Shown here piece by piece: positions 43,808-52,692 of a stretch of 64,000 bases of DNA (positions within the stretch are counted from its first letter, which is position 1; the number at the start of each line of letters is the position of its first letter). This stretch comes from Bacteroidia bacterium. Lineage in GTDB: Bacteria; Bacteroidota; Bacteroidia; Bacteroidales; Azobacteroidaceae. Location of the stretch: contig BNTW01000004.1 in assembly GCA_025996895.1 (NCBI GenBank), forward strand, positions 1 through 64,000. The letters are read 5' to 3'. The position numbers and the translations under genes were made by a program. The notes under the pieces are model-generated. The model was given only the letters and a program-made list of their open reading frames with translations. It was not told the origin of the DNA and searched no databases.

Positions 43808-44815
43808 ATGAAAAATTTGTATAAAATCAATAGAAAATGGTTGATGGCGGGCTTTTCCGGCCTGTTATTGGCAGGTATCCTGTTCTTTTCCTGTGTTTAC
43901 TTAGACAGTGTGATATATGATTCTACACTGAAAGCCAATGAAGAGGCGACATTTACCGTCAATATGCACATTGTGTCGAATGAAGACAGGACAACACGGC
44001 TGATACTCTCTTTCCTTGCTCCCAAATCGTGGAACGCAGGTGAACATACGAAAATTACTTATGTCGACACGTATGACGAAGGTGTTTTGAAATCCATGTC
44101 GCTGATTCCTTTAGAACAGTCTCCACTCAACGAAGCGGGTCTGACCTGGGGCGAGGCGATGAAAAAGTACTTCGGTGTAGGCCTCAATGTTCTTGATGAC
44201 ATGGAATGGGTTACTTATCAGAGCGACGAAATCTATAATGTCCATAACGGAGATAATCAATCGGCAGTAATCAAGATTGTTACCCGAGTGGGCGAGGAAA
44301 ATATGCGGGTCAAATTGAGTTTCTTTATCACCATGGGTGAATATAGTTTGAGCAGTGCTGATGAACGGTATTTTAAAATAGAAAATACCGACTGTATTGA
44401 AGTGGTTGATGGAGACGAAACGTTATATACCGATTTTTGCGAAGCGCATTTCAATAGCGTACAACCCTCCGGTCTTACTAAAGACGACATCGTTACCTTC
44501 AAATTTCAAGGAGAGATAGCCCCCAACGAGTTGGACGATACCAACGAAATCTATTTGTGTGCGAAAGCTTTTACTACCGCTTATCGTGAATATGCAGTTA
44601 CCGAACGGACGGCAAAAACCCGCATGAAGATCGAGTCGGGAAGAACCTACAGTCTCACGTTTTGGGCTGCCGATTATTTCGGCATTCCCGAAGGAGAGGA
44701 AATTCTGCGTGTCGAATATTATTTTACCAATGCAGACGGCAGTTTGTCGGTGAAGCAAACGTACGAAACGGGCGAGCCGGATACTTGGTTCTTGTCGATG
44801 TTTAACTGTAAATAA
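43808..44815 (+). CDS. DUF4961-type lipoprotein
   Basis: A 335-residue protein with a lipoprotein-like N terminus (lipobox FFSC, Cys29) and DUF4961-like sequence (SVIYDSTLKANEEATFTVNM, shown in part; LSFLAPKSWN). Its N terminus aligns with the protein at 34815 in the rhamnose operon, but it has no T9SS sorting domain. It is probably a surface glycan-binding protein working with the flanking SusD and SusC. The ATG at 43808 is preferred to a TTG three codons earlier. It follows the DUF5004 gene by 5 nt. Confidence 0.75.
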   Translation: MKNLYKINRKWLMAGFSGLLLAGILFFSCVYLDSVIYDSTLKANEEATFTVNMHIVSNEDRTTRLILSFLAPKSWNAGEHTKITYVDTYDEGVLKSMSLIPLEQSPLNEAGLTWGEAMKKYFGVGLNVLDDMEWVTYQSDEIYNVHNGDNQSAVIKIVTRVGEENMRVKLSFFITMGEYSLSSADERYFKIENTDCIEVVDGDETLYTDFCEAHFNSVQPSGLTKDDIVTFKFQGEIAPNELDDTNEIYLCAKAFTTAYREYAVTERTAKTRMKIESGRTYSLTFWAADYFGIPEGEEILRVEYYFTNADGSLSVKQTYETGEPDTWFLSMFNCK

Positions 44816-44834
44816 CAACTTAATTCGGTTTTTT

Positions 44835-47759
44835 ATGAAACAATCAACTAAAAATAAGAAATACCTGCTGTTGTGGCTCGTTATGCTCACAGCGGGAACA
44901 GGATTTGCATCCGCTCAGGAAGCGGTAACGGCCGATACAATTGCGGAACAAACAGTTTCCGCCGACCGTTTGGATACGCCCTACGGCTCGGTTGCCAAAG
45001 AGAGTTATCTCGGTGCGGCCAGCACGATTTATACCGATCAACTGACAAAAATACTGTCTCCAACCCTGCTGTCTTCGCTGGCGGGACGGTTGCCGGGTTT
45101 GTATGTCAGTCAATATGCCGGCGCAGCCGCACATCGTACGTCTGCCTCTGCTACACAAGATTTGATCGGCTGGATACCCGTCTTCGGAGTAGGTAATTAC
45201 AGCGATAACTCGCAGTTCAACATTGGTTTGAGAGGCAATTCTCCGGTAGTACTGGTTGATGGCGTAGAGCGAGAATTGTTTTCGATCGACCCCGAAGCCA
45301 TCGAATCGGTGTCGGTACAGAAAGATGCTTTATCGTCGCTGATGTTGGGCATGAAAAGTTCGCGCGGATTGATGGTGATCACCACCAAAAAACCCGAACA
45401 AAGCAAATTTCAAGTTTCTTTTACTGCTAAATACGGTATCGAACAACCGCTTTCTTTGCCCAAGCCTTTGTCGGCTTATCAATATGCTTATCTGTTGAAC
45501 GAGGCTTTGCAAAACGACGGTAAATCGCCGGCTTATACTTCGGCCGATTTCAACGCATTCCGCGACCACACTTCGCCGATTATGCACCCCGACGTCAATT
45601 GGTATGATCAGGTATTGAAAAAGCAGTCGGCCGTACAATCATATAATTTGAGTGCTTCGGGCGGCGGCGATGTAGCGCAATATTTTGTCAGTCTGGGTTA
45701 TATGAATTCGGAAGGGTTGTTCCGCACTTCGTCCGACAACAACTATAACACCAATCAGGATTATTCGCGTTATTTGATTACTTCGAAAGTGAATGTACAG
45801 GTAACGGAAGATTTTCGTGCCGCACTTTCGCTCATTGGCCGTATTGAAGACGGTAACCAACCCGGAGCCGGTACTTCTTCCATTTTAAACGAACTTTACA
45901 GAACGCCCAATAATGCTTATCCGGTTTTCAATCCGAATGGAAGTTACGGCGGAAACGTTTCTTTTCCCAACAACTTGTGGGCGCAAACCGTTGAATCGGG
46001 CTATTTAACGGATAATGCCCGCGACGCTGTCGCTAATCTGAATCTGAATTACGATATGGGTAAGTTAGTTAAAGGCTTGTCTGCCAAAGCCATCGGAAGT
46101 GTTTCCACGCAGAGCCGGTCGGCTTTGTCGCGCAACAAACAGATTTCTACCTACCGGTATATACCGGGGAAAGACGGGGAAGAGCCAAAATATGAACATT
46201 ATGGGAGCTCCAATTCGCAAGAAAACCGATTTACGCCGGTTTCCAATTATCAATATATGTACGGACAAATCGGTTTGGATTACGACCGCACTTTCGGTAT
46301 TCATCATTTTGGTGTGGGTGCTTTTGCCGACATCAAACAAGTTACGTCCAATTATAATTTGCCCGACAAACCGGCGAATTTCTACGGAAAAGTCAATTAC
46401 GATTACGATGGAAAATATTTTGCCGAAGCCGCCATTGACAGGGGTTATTATAACGGTTACGCCCCCGGCAAGCAATGGGGCACGTTCTATGCTTTGGGAT
46501 TAGGCTGGCTGGTCAGTAAAGAAAGTTTCTTGACCAATGTAGATTGGTTAAATCAATGGAAAATACGGGGCGTATTCGGAGAGACCGGAGACGGTATTGA
46601 CAATGCCGGTTATTATACCTGGCGGCAATCCTTTCAGGAAAACGGTATTGCGTTCTATCAACATGGAACAAGCCGTTCCAACAGTACGACGATTTATGAA
46701 AACAATCTTACGCTCGCCAATCCGAATATGTCGTGGGAAAAAGCCCGCAAACTGAATATCGGTACAGATGTATCTGTATTTAATAACCGCTTGTCATTGA
46801 CAGCCGATTATTACTACGATTATTATTACGATATGTTGATGAGTCGCGGTAAAAGCATCCAATTGAGAGGTATGCACTATCCGGCTGAAAATATCGGGGA
46901 AATATCGGCTCGCGGCCTTGAATTGTCTATCGGTTATCGCGACCGTATCGGCCAATTGAACTATGCTGTTGCCTTGAACTGGACGCGGGAAAGTAACCGC
47001 ATTGAGTTTATAGACGAACAGGAAATTCGGAATGCAAAAGGCGAACTGGTTGAAAATTTTCGCTATACGGGAAAACCGCTTAATGCTACTTTTGGCCTGC
47101 TGACCGACGGATTTTTCTCTTCGCAGGAGGAAATTCAAAACGCTCCTATCGTAGTGGGATACGACAGGAGTAATCTTCAACCCGGAGATGTTAAATATGT
47201 GGATTTGAACGGCGACGATGTCATTGACATATACGACCAAACCGTTATTGGCGGTGATAAACCGTTAAGCTATTTTGGTGTTGACCTGAATCTGGAATAT
47301 CGCGGCTGGGAATTGTCGGCTTTCATTCAAGGTGCTTACAATCGCGATTTTTATTACAGTGCATCGACCTACGTTGCCGGTTTCCAAGGGGTAAATCAAA
47401 GTTTTGGTCAGGCTTACGAATATGTTCTCAATCGTTGGACGCCCGAAACGGCTGCGACGGCTACCTTGCCGCGTCTTTCGGCCGGAGGCAATTCCTACAA
47501 TTTGGAACCAAGCGGCATTTACTCGTCGTTATGGATACAGCCGGCTAATTATGTTCGCTTGAAAAATGTGATGCTGGCTTATACGTTACCGGAAAAATTC
47601 TCGCATGCTTATCTGGGCGGATTGAAAATCAAGTTTTTTGTCGCCGGTCAGAATTTACTTACACAGGCGTCATGCAAGGGTTACGATCCGGAAGTGGTTA
47701 ATCCAACCAGCTATCCGCTTACAAGAGGGTATAATATGGGTATTAACATTAAGTTTTAA
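44835..47759 (+). CDS. SusC/RagA TonB-dependent transporter (first, lacks CarboxypepD_reg domain)
   Basis: A 974-residue outer-membrane protein. After the signal peptide (about 1-27) it passes straight to the plug domain (STIYTDQLTKILSPTLLSSLAGRLPGLYV, shown in part; FNIGLRGNSPVVLVDGVERE), then a 22-strand barrel ending GYNMGINIKF. The N-terminal CarboxypepD_reg beta-sandwich normal for SusC is absent, as is the DEVVVVGYG motif. Shorter SusC proteins of this type exist. It imports oligosaccharides with a SusD partner, which may be the protein encoded 12 nt downstream or the one upstream. Confidence 0.9.
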   Translation: MKQSTKNKKYLLLWLVMLTAGTGFASAQEAVTADTIAEQTVSADRLDTPYGSVAKESYLGAASTIYTDQLTKILSPTLLSSLAGRLPGLYVSQYAGAAAHRTSASATQDLIGWIPVFGVGNYSDNSQFNIGLRGNSPVVLVDGVERELFSIDPEAIESVSVQKDALSSLMLGMKSSRGLMVITTKKPEQSKFQVSFTAKYGIEQPLSLPKPLSAYQYAYLLNEALQNDGKSPAYTSADFNAFRDHTSPIMHPDVNWYDQVLKKQSAVQSYNLSASGGGDVAQYFVSLGYMNSEGLFRTSSDNNYNTNQDYSRYLITSKVNVQVTEDFRAALSLIGRIEDGNQPGAGTSSILNELYRTPNNAYPVFNPNGSYGGNVSFPNNLWAQTVESGYLTDNARDAVANLNLNYDMGKLVKGLSAKAIGSVSTQSRSALSRNKQISTYRYIPGKDGEEPKYEHYGSSNSQENRFTPVSNYQYMYGQIGLDYDRTFGIHHFGVGAFADIKQVTSNYNLPDKPANFYGKVNYDYDGKYFAEAAIDRGYYNGYAPGKQWGTFYALGLGWLVSKESFLTNVDWLNQWKIRGVFGETGDGIDNAGYYTWRQSFQENGIAFYQHGTSRSNSTTIYENNLTLANPNMSWEKARKLNIGTDVSVFNNRLSLTADYYYDYYYDMLMSRGKSIQLRGMHYPAENIGEISARGLELSIGYRDRIGQLNYAVALNWTRESNRIEFIDEQEIRNAKGELVENFRYTGKPLNATFGLLTDGFFSSQEEIQNAPIVVGYDRSNLQPGDVKYVDLNGDDVIDIYDQTVIGGDKPLSYFGVDLNLEYRGWELSAFIQGAYNRDFYYSASTYVAGFQGVNQSFGQAYEYVLNRWTPETAATATLPRLSAGGNSYNLEPSGIYSSLWIQPANYVRLKNVMLAYTLPEKFSHAYLGGLKIKFFVAGQNLLTQASCKGYDPEVVNPTSYPLTRGYNMGINIKF

Positions 47760-47771
47760 ATACGCAACAAT

Positions 47772-49592
47772 ATGAAATTAATAAAATATTTTACAGTTAT
47801 TACAGGATGTCTTTCCGTTTTCGCGCTGACTTCCTGCGACAATTACGAAGCGGTGCCGATTGAACGATTTACTATCGATTATGTGTTTTCCCCTACCGAT
47901 TCGCTGGGGACAAATGCTATGAGATATTTAAATTCAATCTATTATGCCATGCAGAGCGGGCATCCCACTCAAATACCGGCGCGCGATTATTTGGATGCCG
48001 CTACCGATGATGCTATTACGTCGGCGGTTTCCGAAAATGATATTCAACGCTTGGCATCCGGACAATATTCGGCTGCGAGCCGGATAGACGCCGGTTCCAG
48101 TACGCCTAACAGCATTATCGGCCAGATGGATTGGGGTAATTATTATATTGCCATTCGTCAGGCGATTACCTTTGTCAATCACATCGACGAAGTGCCCTTG
48201 ATGTTGACATTTACTAATAACGCCGGAGACACCATTTCCATGACGCGGGCATGGAAAGCTGAAGCTCGTTTCCTGAAAGCGTTTTTCTATTTTGAAATGG
48301 TTAAACGTTATGGTGGAGTTCCCCTGATGGACGATACGCATCCTGCCGAATTGAGCGATGATATGGAATTGCCGCGCAATACCTTCGAAGAATGTATTAA
48401 CTATATTGTGAATGAGTTAGATGCTATCAAAGACAGCTTGCGTACCGTTCCGCTGGAAAATTCGGCTGCCGATGGTCATGTGGTAACACAAGGTGCAGCG
48501 ATGGCACTGAAAAGCCGTGTATTGCTCTATGCTGCCAGTCCGCTGTTTAATGAAAATCCTCTCGAAAAAGGAAATGAGTTAATCGGCTATGCGCAATATG
48601 ATCAGGCACGTTGGAAAAAAGCAGCTGATGCGGCTCGTTGGTTTATGGATACCTACGCTCCTGCCATCTATGATTTGGATAGATTGCCGGCTGTAGGATC
48701 CACACCGGGATTTGTACATCTTTTTGTGAATGATTATACTTCCAATAACAAGGAAATTATTTTCTTTCGTCAAGGATCGAAAAACCATGAGATAGAGAAG
48801 ATCAATGGCCCGATTGGATTTTCGGGAACCAACCAGTCGAACGGCCGTACCAGTCCTACCCAAAATTTGGTAGATGCTTTCCCCATGAAAGATGGAAAGG
48901 CGATTGACGACCCGACATCAAAATACACCTACACTCCGCTTTCGCAAAGCATGTATGACAATCGTGACCCGCGCATGGGACTGACGGTGATGTACAACAA
49001 CTCACGCTGGTTGAAAACGAATCTGGAAACGTTTAATAAGGGGGTTAATAATCCCGGAACATCGGCGCAAACCACGAAAACAAGTTATTATATGCGCAAA
49101 TTTATGGGGCAATTTGCAGAAACATCCGAATATAACGATAACAATGTGCATTGCTGGATTCTGTTCCGTTATGCCGAAATTCTACTCAACTTTGCCGAAG
49201 CGCAGAATGAATATGCCGGTCCCACACAGGAAGTGTATGACCAGTTGATTGATTTGCGCAAGCGGGCAGGGATTGAAGCCGGAACGGATAAGCTCTACGG
49301 CTTGAAAGCGAATATGACTAAAGAAGAAATGCGTGAAATAATCCACAACGAACGTCGTATCGAAATGGCCTTTGAAGAACAACGCTATTGGGATATTCGT
49401 CGATGGCGCATTGCTGAGGACCTGTTCAAAACGCCTCTGTATGGAATGTTGATTACGAGAGTCGGCAGCAGCTTGAACTTTGAACGAAAAGAAGTTGCTT
49501 TCTATACATTTGAGTCGAAAAGGTATTTTTTACCAATTCCATATTCGGAAGTGATTAAAAATAAAAATATGAAACAAAATCCCGGATGGTAA
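47772..49592 (+). CDS. SusD-like outer-membrane glycan-binding lipoprotein (second)
   Basis: A 606-residue RagB/SusD protein. Lipobox LTSC with Cys22; SusD helices (ARFLKAFFYFEMVKRYGGVP, RYAEILLNFAEAQNEYAG) and the C-terminal HNERRIEMAFEEQRYWDIRRW motif are seen, ending in NPGW. It sits between two SusC genes (12 and 19 nt gaps). By normal gene order its partner is the SusC encoded upstream; by the reversed order seen with the first SusD it would be the one downstream. Confidence 0.92.
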   Translation: MKLIKYFTVITGCLSVFALTSCDNYEAVPIERFTIDYVFSPTDSLGTNAMRYLNSIYYAMQSGHPTQIPARDYLDAATDDAITSAVSENDIQRLASGQYSAASRIDAGSSTPNSIIGQMDWGNYYIAIRQAITFVNHIDEVPLMLTFTNNAGDTISMTRAWKAEARFLKAFFYFEMVKRYGGVPLMDDTHPAELSDDMELPRNTFEECINYIVNELDAIKDSLRTVPLENSAADGHVVTQGAAMALKSRVLLYAASPLFNENPLEKGNELIGYAQYDQARWKKAADAARWFMDTYAPAIYDLDRLPAVGSTPGFVHLFVNDYTSNNKEIIFFRQGSKNHEIEKINGPIGFSGTNQSNGRTSPTQNLVDAFPMKDGKAIDDPTSKYTYTPLSQSMYDNRDPRMGLTVMYNNSRWLKTNLETFNKGVNNPGTSAQTTKTSYYMRKFMGQFAETSEYNDNNVHCWILFRYAEILLNFAEAQNEYAGPTQEVYDQLIDLRKRAGIEAGTDKLYGLKANMTKEEMREIIHNERRIEMAFEEQRYWDIRRWRIAEDLFKTPLYGMLITRVGSSLNFERKEVAFYTFESKRYFLPIPYSEVIKNKNMKQNPGW

Positions 49593-49611
49593 TTTTTAAA
49601 AGATTGAAGAT

Positions 49612-52600
49612 ATGAAACGACTAATTATATTATTAATATGTATGCAATGTGTTGCCTCGATTTTCGCGCAACAAATCCAAGTGAAAGGGAAGGTGGTTTC
49701 GACCGAAGACGAAGAATTGATTGGGGTTACGGTACAGGTAGTGGGTACAACAAGAGGAACCGTTACTGATCTTGACGGAAACTATCAAGTGGGTGTGCAA
49801 AAAGGCGAAAAACTTTTGTTTTCTTACCTGGGATTTCAAAAGGTAACGCTGAATGTGGGCAATCAAACAGAAATGAATGTTACGATGGCACCCGACCAGA
49901 ACAATCTGGACGAAGTAGTGGTGGTAGGATACGGACAAGCCAAGCGTATCACCATGACCGGTGCGGTCAGTGCAATCACCACGCGGGAAATCCGCAACAT
50001 TCCGACTTCGAGCGTGCAAAATGCGCTTTACGGAAAATTGCCGGGATTTTTTACCCAGCAGCGTTCGGGACAACCCGGACGAGATGCTTCCGACTTCTTT
50101 ATTCGTGGCGTCAGCTCGTTGAATGCAGACGGCAATCAGCCGTTGATTATTGTTGATGACATGCAATATTCCTACGACCAGTTGTCGCAAATCAATATCA
50201 ACGAAATCGAAAGTATTTCAATTTTGAAAGATGCTTCTACAACGGCTATTTATGGGATCAAAGGGGCTAACGGGGTGCTGGTGGTGAGAACCCGGCGCGG
50301 TGCGGAAGGAAAACCGCAAATCAATCTTCGTTTGGAAACAGGTATCCAGATGCCGGTGCGCACACCGAAATTTTTAGATTCCTACAATGCGGCAACTCTG
50401 GTGAATGAAGCCTATCTTAATGATGGTTTGGTAGTGCCGTTTTCGGAACAAGATTTGCAGTTATTCCAGGACGGATCAGACCCTTACGGACATCCGAATG
50501 TAAATTGGTATAACGAAGTTTTCAGGAAAACCGCTTACCAGCAAAATGCCAATCTGGATATTTCGGGCGGGTCGAAACGATTGCGCTATTTCATTACCGG
50601 CGGTATGTTTGCGCAAGACGGTTTGATGAAAGATTTCAGTGATCCGTTCAACGAAGTCAATACCAATTATTATTACAAACGGTTTAACTATCGGTCAAAC
50701 TTGGACTTCGAAGTAACGGAAACCACCAATTTACGCTTGGATATGACTTCGCGCTTTATGAATATCAATGAACCGCGCGGTATGAATGCGACAGGCGAAA
50801 TTTACGATTTCTCCAAAATGCACCCCTATTCGGCTCCGGTATTAAATCCTGACGGGACCTATGCTTATATTTATGATACGGACGGTAAAAATCCGACGCT
50901 GAATGCTCGTTTAGCTAACGAAGGGTACAAGCGTACCCGTCGTTTCGACTCCAACATTTTGTTTGAAGCCAATCAAAAGCTCGATTTCCTGACTAAGGGA
51001 CTGACGGCCAAGTTGCGTGTAGCTTATTCGAGTATCGACGAAAATTATCGCCAAGCGGCAAGAGGATCGTATCCGACTTATCACTACGATTCAAGCACCG
51101 ATTCTTACAACATTCACCCGAATAAGAATTATGCCTACGGCACTTATTGGATCAACGGCGATCAGGAAAAATCGATTAAGGATTTGAACTTGCAGGCGTT
51201 CCTGAATTACGAAAAGGTTATTCAGAAAGACCACAATTTGAAAGCCATGTTGCTCTACAACCGGCAAAGCCGCACGGTGGATAAAGACGGCTTGGCTTCA
51301 GCGGTAGTACCCTCCAATTTTGAAGGTTATAGCGGGTCATTCGGCTACAACTTCAAGAATAAATACATGGTCGATTTGAATATGGCCTACAATGGTACCG
51401 ATCGTTTCGGGAAAGACAATCGTTACGGCTTTTTCCCGGCAGCAGGAGTCGCTTATAGCATTTCGGAAGAAGATTTTTTCAAAGATCTGATTTCCAATGT
51501 ACAGCTGCTTAAATTCAATGCTTCCTATGGTTTGGTCGGCTCAGACGTAGCACCGGGTAATCGTTATCTCTATAAACACGTCTATAAACAGGGCGACGGC
51601 TATATCATTGGCGGCGATAATGGATCTGCTTTTCCTACTTACAGGGAAGATGCTTTGGGTAACGACTTCGTAACTTGGGAAAAATCGCGGAAATTTGACG
51701 TCGGCGTTGATGTTACTTTCTTGAATAAATGGTCATTGAAGGTCGATTATTTCTACGATTACCGCTACGACCAGTTGGTGGAGCGGCAGAATATTTCCAA
51801 GATATTGGGTATCGGTGTTTCCCCTACCAATGTAGCGGAAACCCAGAATCGTGGGTTTGACGGACAAATCAGTTTCCAGACAAAAATCGACAAAGTGTTC
51901 TTCAACAGTAATTTCGTCTTCTCGTATGCCAAGAATAAAATTATCTACAAAGCGGAAGCGCAGCAACGCTATTCGTGGCTGTCGGAAACCGGACATTCCA
52001 TCGGTCAGCCTTTTGGCTATCATTTCGTCGGATATTATACACCGGAAGACATTGATAACATCAACGCGAATGCACCCGGCAAACCGGCCATACCCAGTAC
52101 AGACGTTCCCGTGCAGGCGGGAGACTTGAAATATGCGGACTTGAACGGTGACGGCATTATCGATGATTTCGATAAGCAAGCGATCGGACACCCCAATTTG
52201 CCCAGCACCACAGTGGGTTGGACATTGGGTGCGCAATACAAAAATTTCTCGATTAGCGTGCTGTTCCAAGGTTCGTTTGATTACAGTTTTAGCGTAGTAG
52301 GCACCGGTATCGAATCGTTTAAAAGCCAGTTCCAGCCGATACACCAGCAACGATGGACAGCGGAACGGGCAGCGGCCGGCGAAACGATTAATTTCCCGCG
52401 CTTGACACGTAATCCGGCTACCGTAAACAGTAGCGAAGGTTATCCGTCTGATTTCTGGCTGATTGATGCGTGGTATGCCCGCTTGAAAACGGTAGACGTG
52501 GCTTATCAGATTCCGTCAAAGATATTACCGGACAAGATCGGTAGTGCGCGTTTGTATCTCAATGCCTACAATTTATTTACCCTGACAAATTACGATAAAT

Positions 52601-52692
52601 ATCAGCAAGACCCCGAAATCAAAACGAATTCGGCCGGTGATGCTTATATGAATCAGCGAGTAATAAATGTCGGTGTACAATTAACGTTTTAA
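49612..52692 (+). CDS. SusC/RagA TonB-dependent transporter (second, canonical)
   Basis: A 1026-residue SusC. Signal peptide (1-20), then CarboxypepD_reg-like domain (about 23-100; VKGKVVSTEDEELIGVTVQV, GTVTDLDGNYQVGV), the DEVVVVGYGQAK motif, plug (FIRGVSSLN, SISILKDASTTAIYGIKGANGV in part) and barrel ending VINVGVQLTF. It imports glycan fragments across the outer membrane with TonB energy. Its stop shares one base with the start of the GH78 lipoprotein gene, so import and hydrolysis are translationally coupled. Confidence 0.94.
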   Translation: MKRLIILLICMQCVASIFAQQIQVKGKVVSTEDEELIGVTVQVVGTTRGTVTDLDGNYQVGVQKGEKLLFSYLGFQKVTLNVGNQTEMNVTMAPDQNNLDEVVVVGYGQAKRITMTGAVSAITTREIRNIPTSSVQNALYGKLPGFFTQQRSGQPGRDASDFFIRGVSSLNADGNQPLIIVDDMQYSYDQLSQININEIESISILKDASTTAIYGIKGANGVLVVRTRRGAEGKPQINLRLETGIQMPVRTPKFLDSYNAATLVNEAYLNDGLVVPFSEQDLQLFQDGSDPYGHPNVNWYNEVFRKTAYQQNANLDISGGSKRLRYFITGGMFAQDGLMKDFSDPFNEVNTNYYYKRFNYRSNLDFEVTETTNLRLDMTSRFMNINEPRGMNATGEIYDFSKMHPYSAPVLNPDGTYAYIYDTDGKNPTLNARLANEGYKRTRRFDSNILFEANQKLDFLTKGLTAKLRVAYSSIDENYRQAARGSYPTYHYDSSTDSYNIHPNKNYAYGTYWINGDQEKSIKDLNLQAFLNYEKVIQKDHNLKAMLLYNRQSRTVDKDGLASAVVPSNFEGYSGSFGYNFKNKYMVDLNMAYNGTDRFGKDNRYGFFPAAGVAYSISEEDFFKDLISNVQLLKFNASYGLVGSDVAPGNRYLYKHVYKQGDGYIIGGDNGSAFPTYREDALGNDFVTWEKSRKFDVGVDVTFLNKWSLKVDYFYDYRYDQLVERQNISKILGIGVSPTNVAETQNRGFDGQISFQTKIDKVFFNSNFVFSYAKNKIIYKAEAQQRYSWLSETGHSIGQPFGYHFVGYYTPEDIDNINANAPGKPAIPSTDVPVQAGDLKYADLNGDGIIDDFDKQAIGHPNLPSTTVGWTLGAQYKNFSISVLFQGSFDYSFSVVGTGIESFKSQFQPIHQQRWTAERAAAGETINFPRLTRNPATVNSSEGYPSDFWLIDAWYARLKTVDVAYQIPSKILPDKIGSARLYLNAYNLFTLTNYDKYQQDPEIKTNSAGDAYMNQRVINVGVQLTF

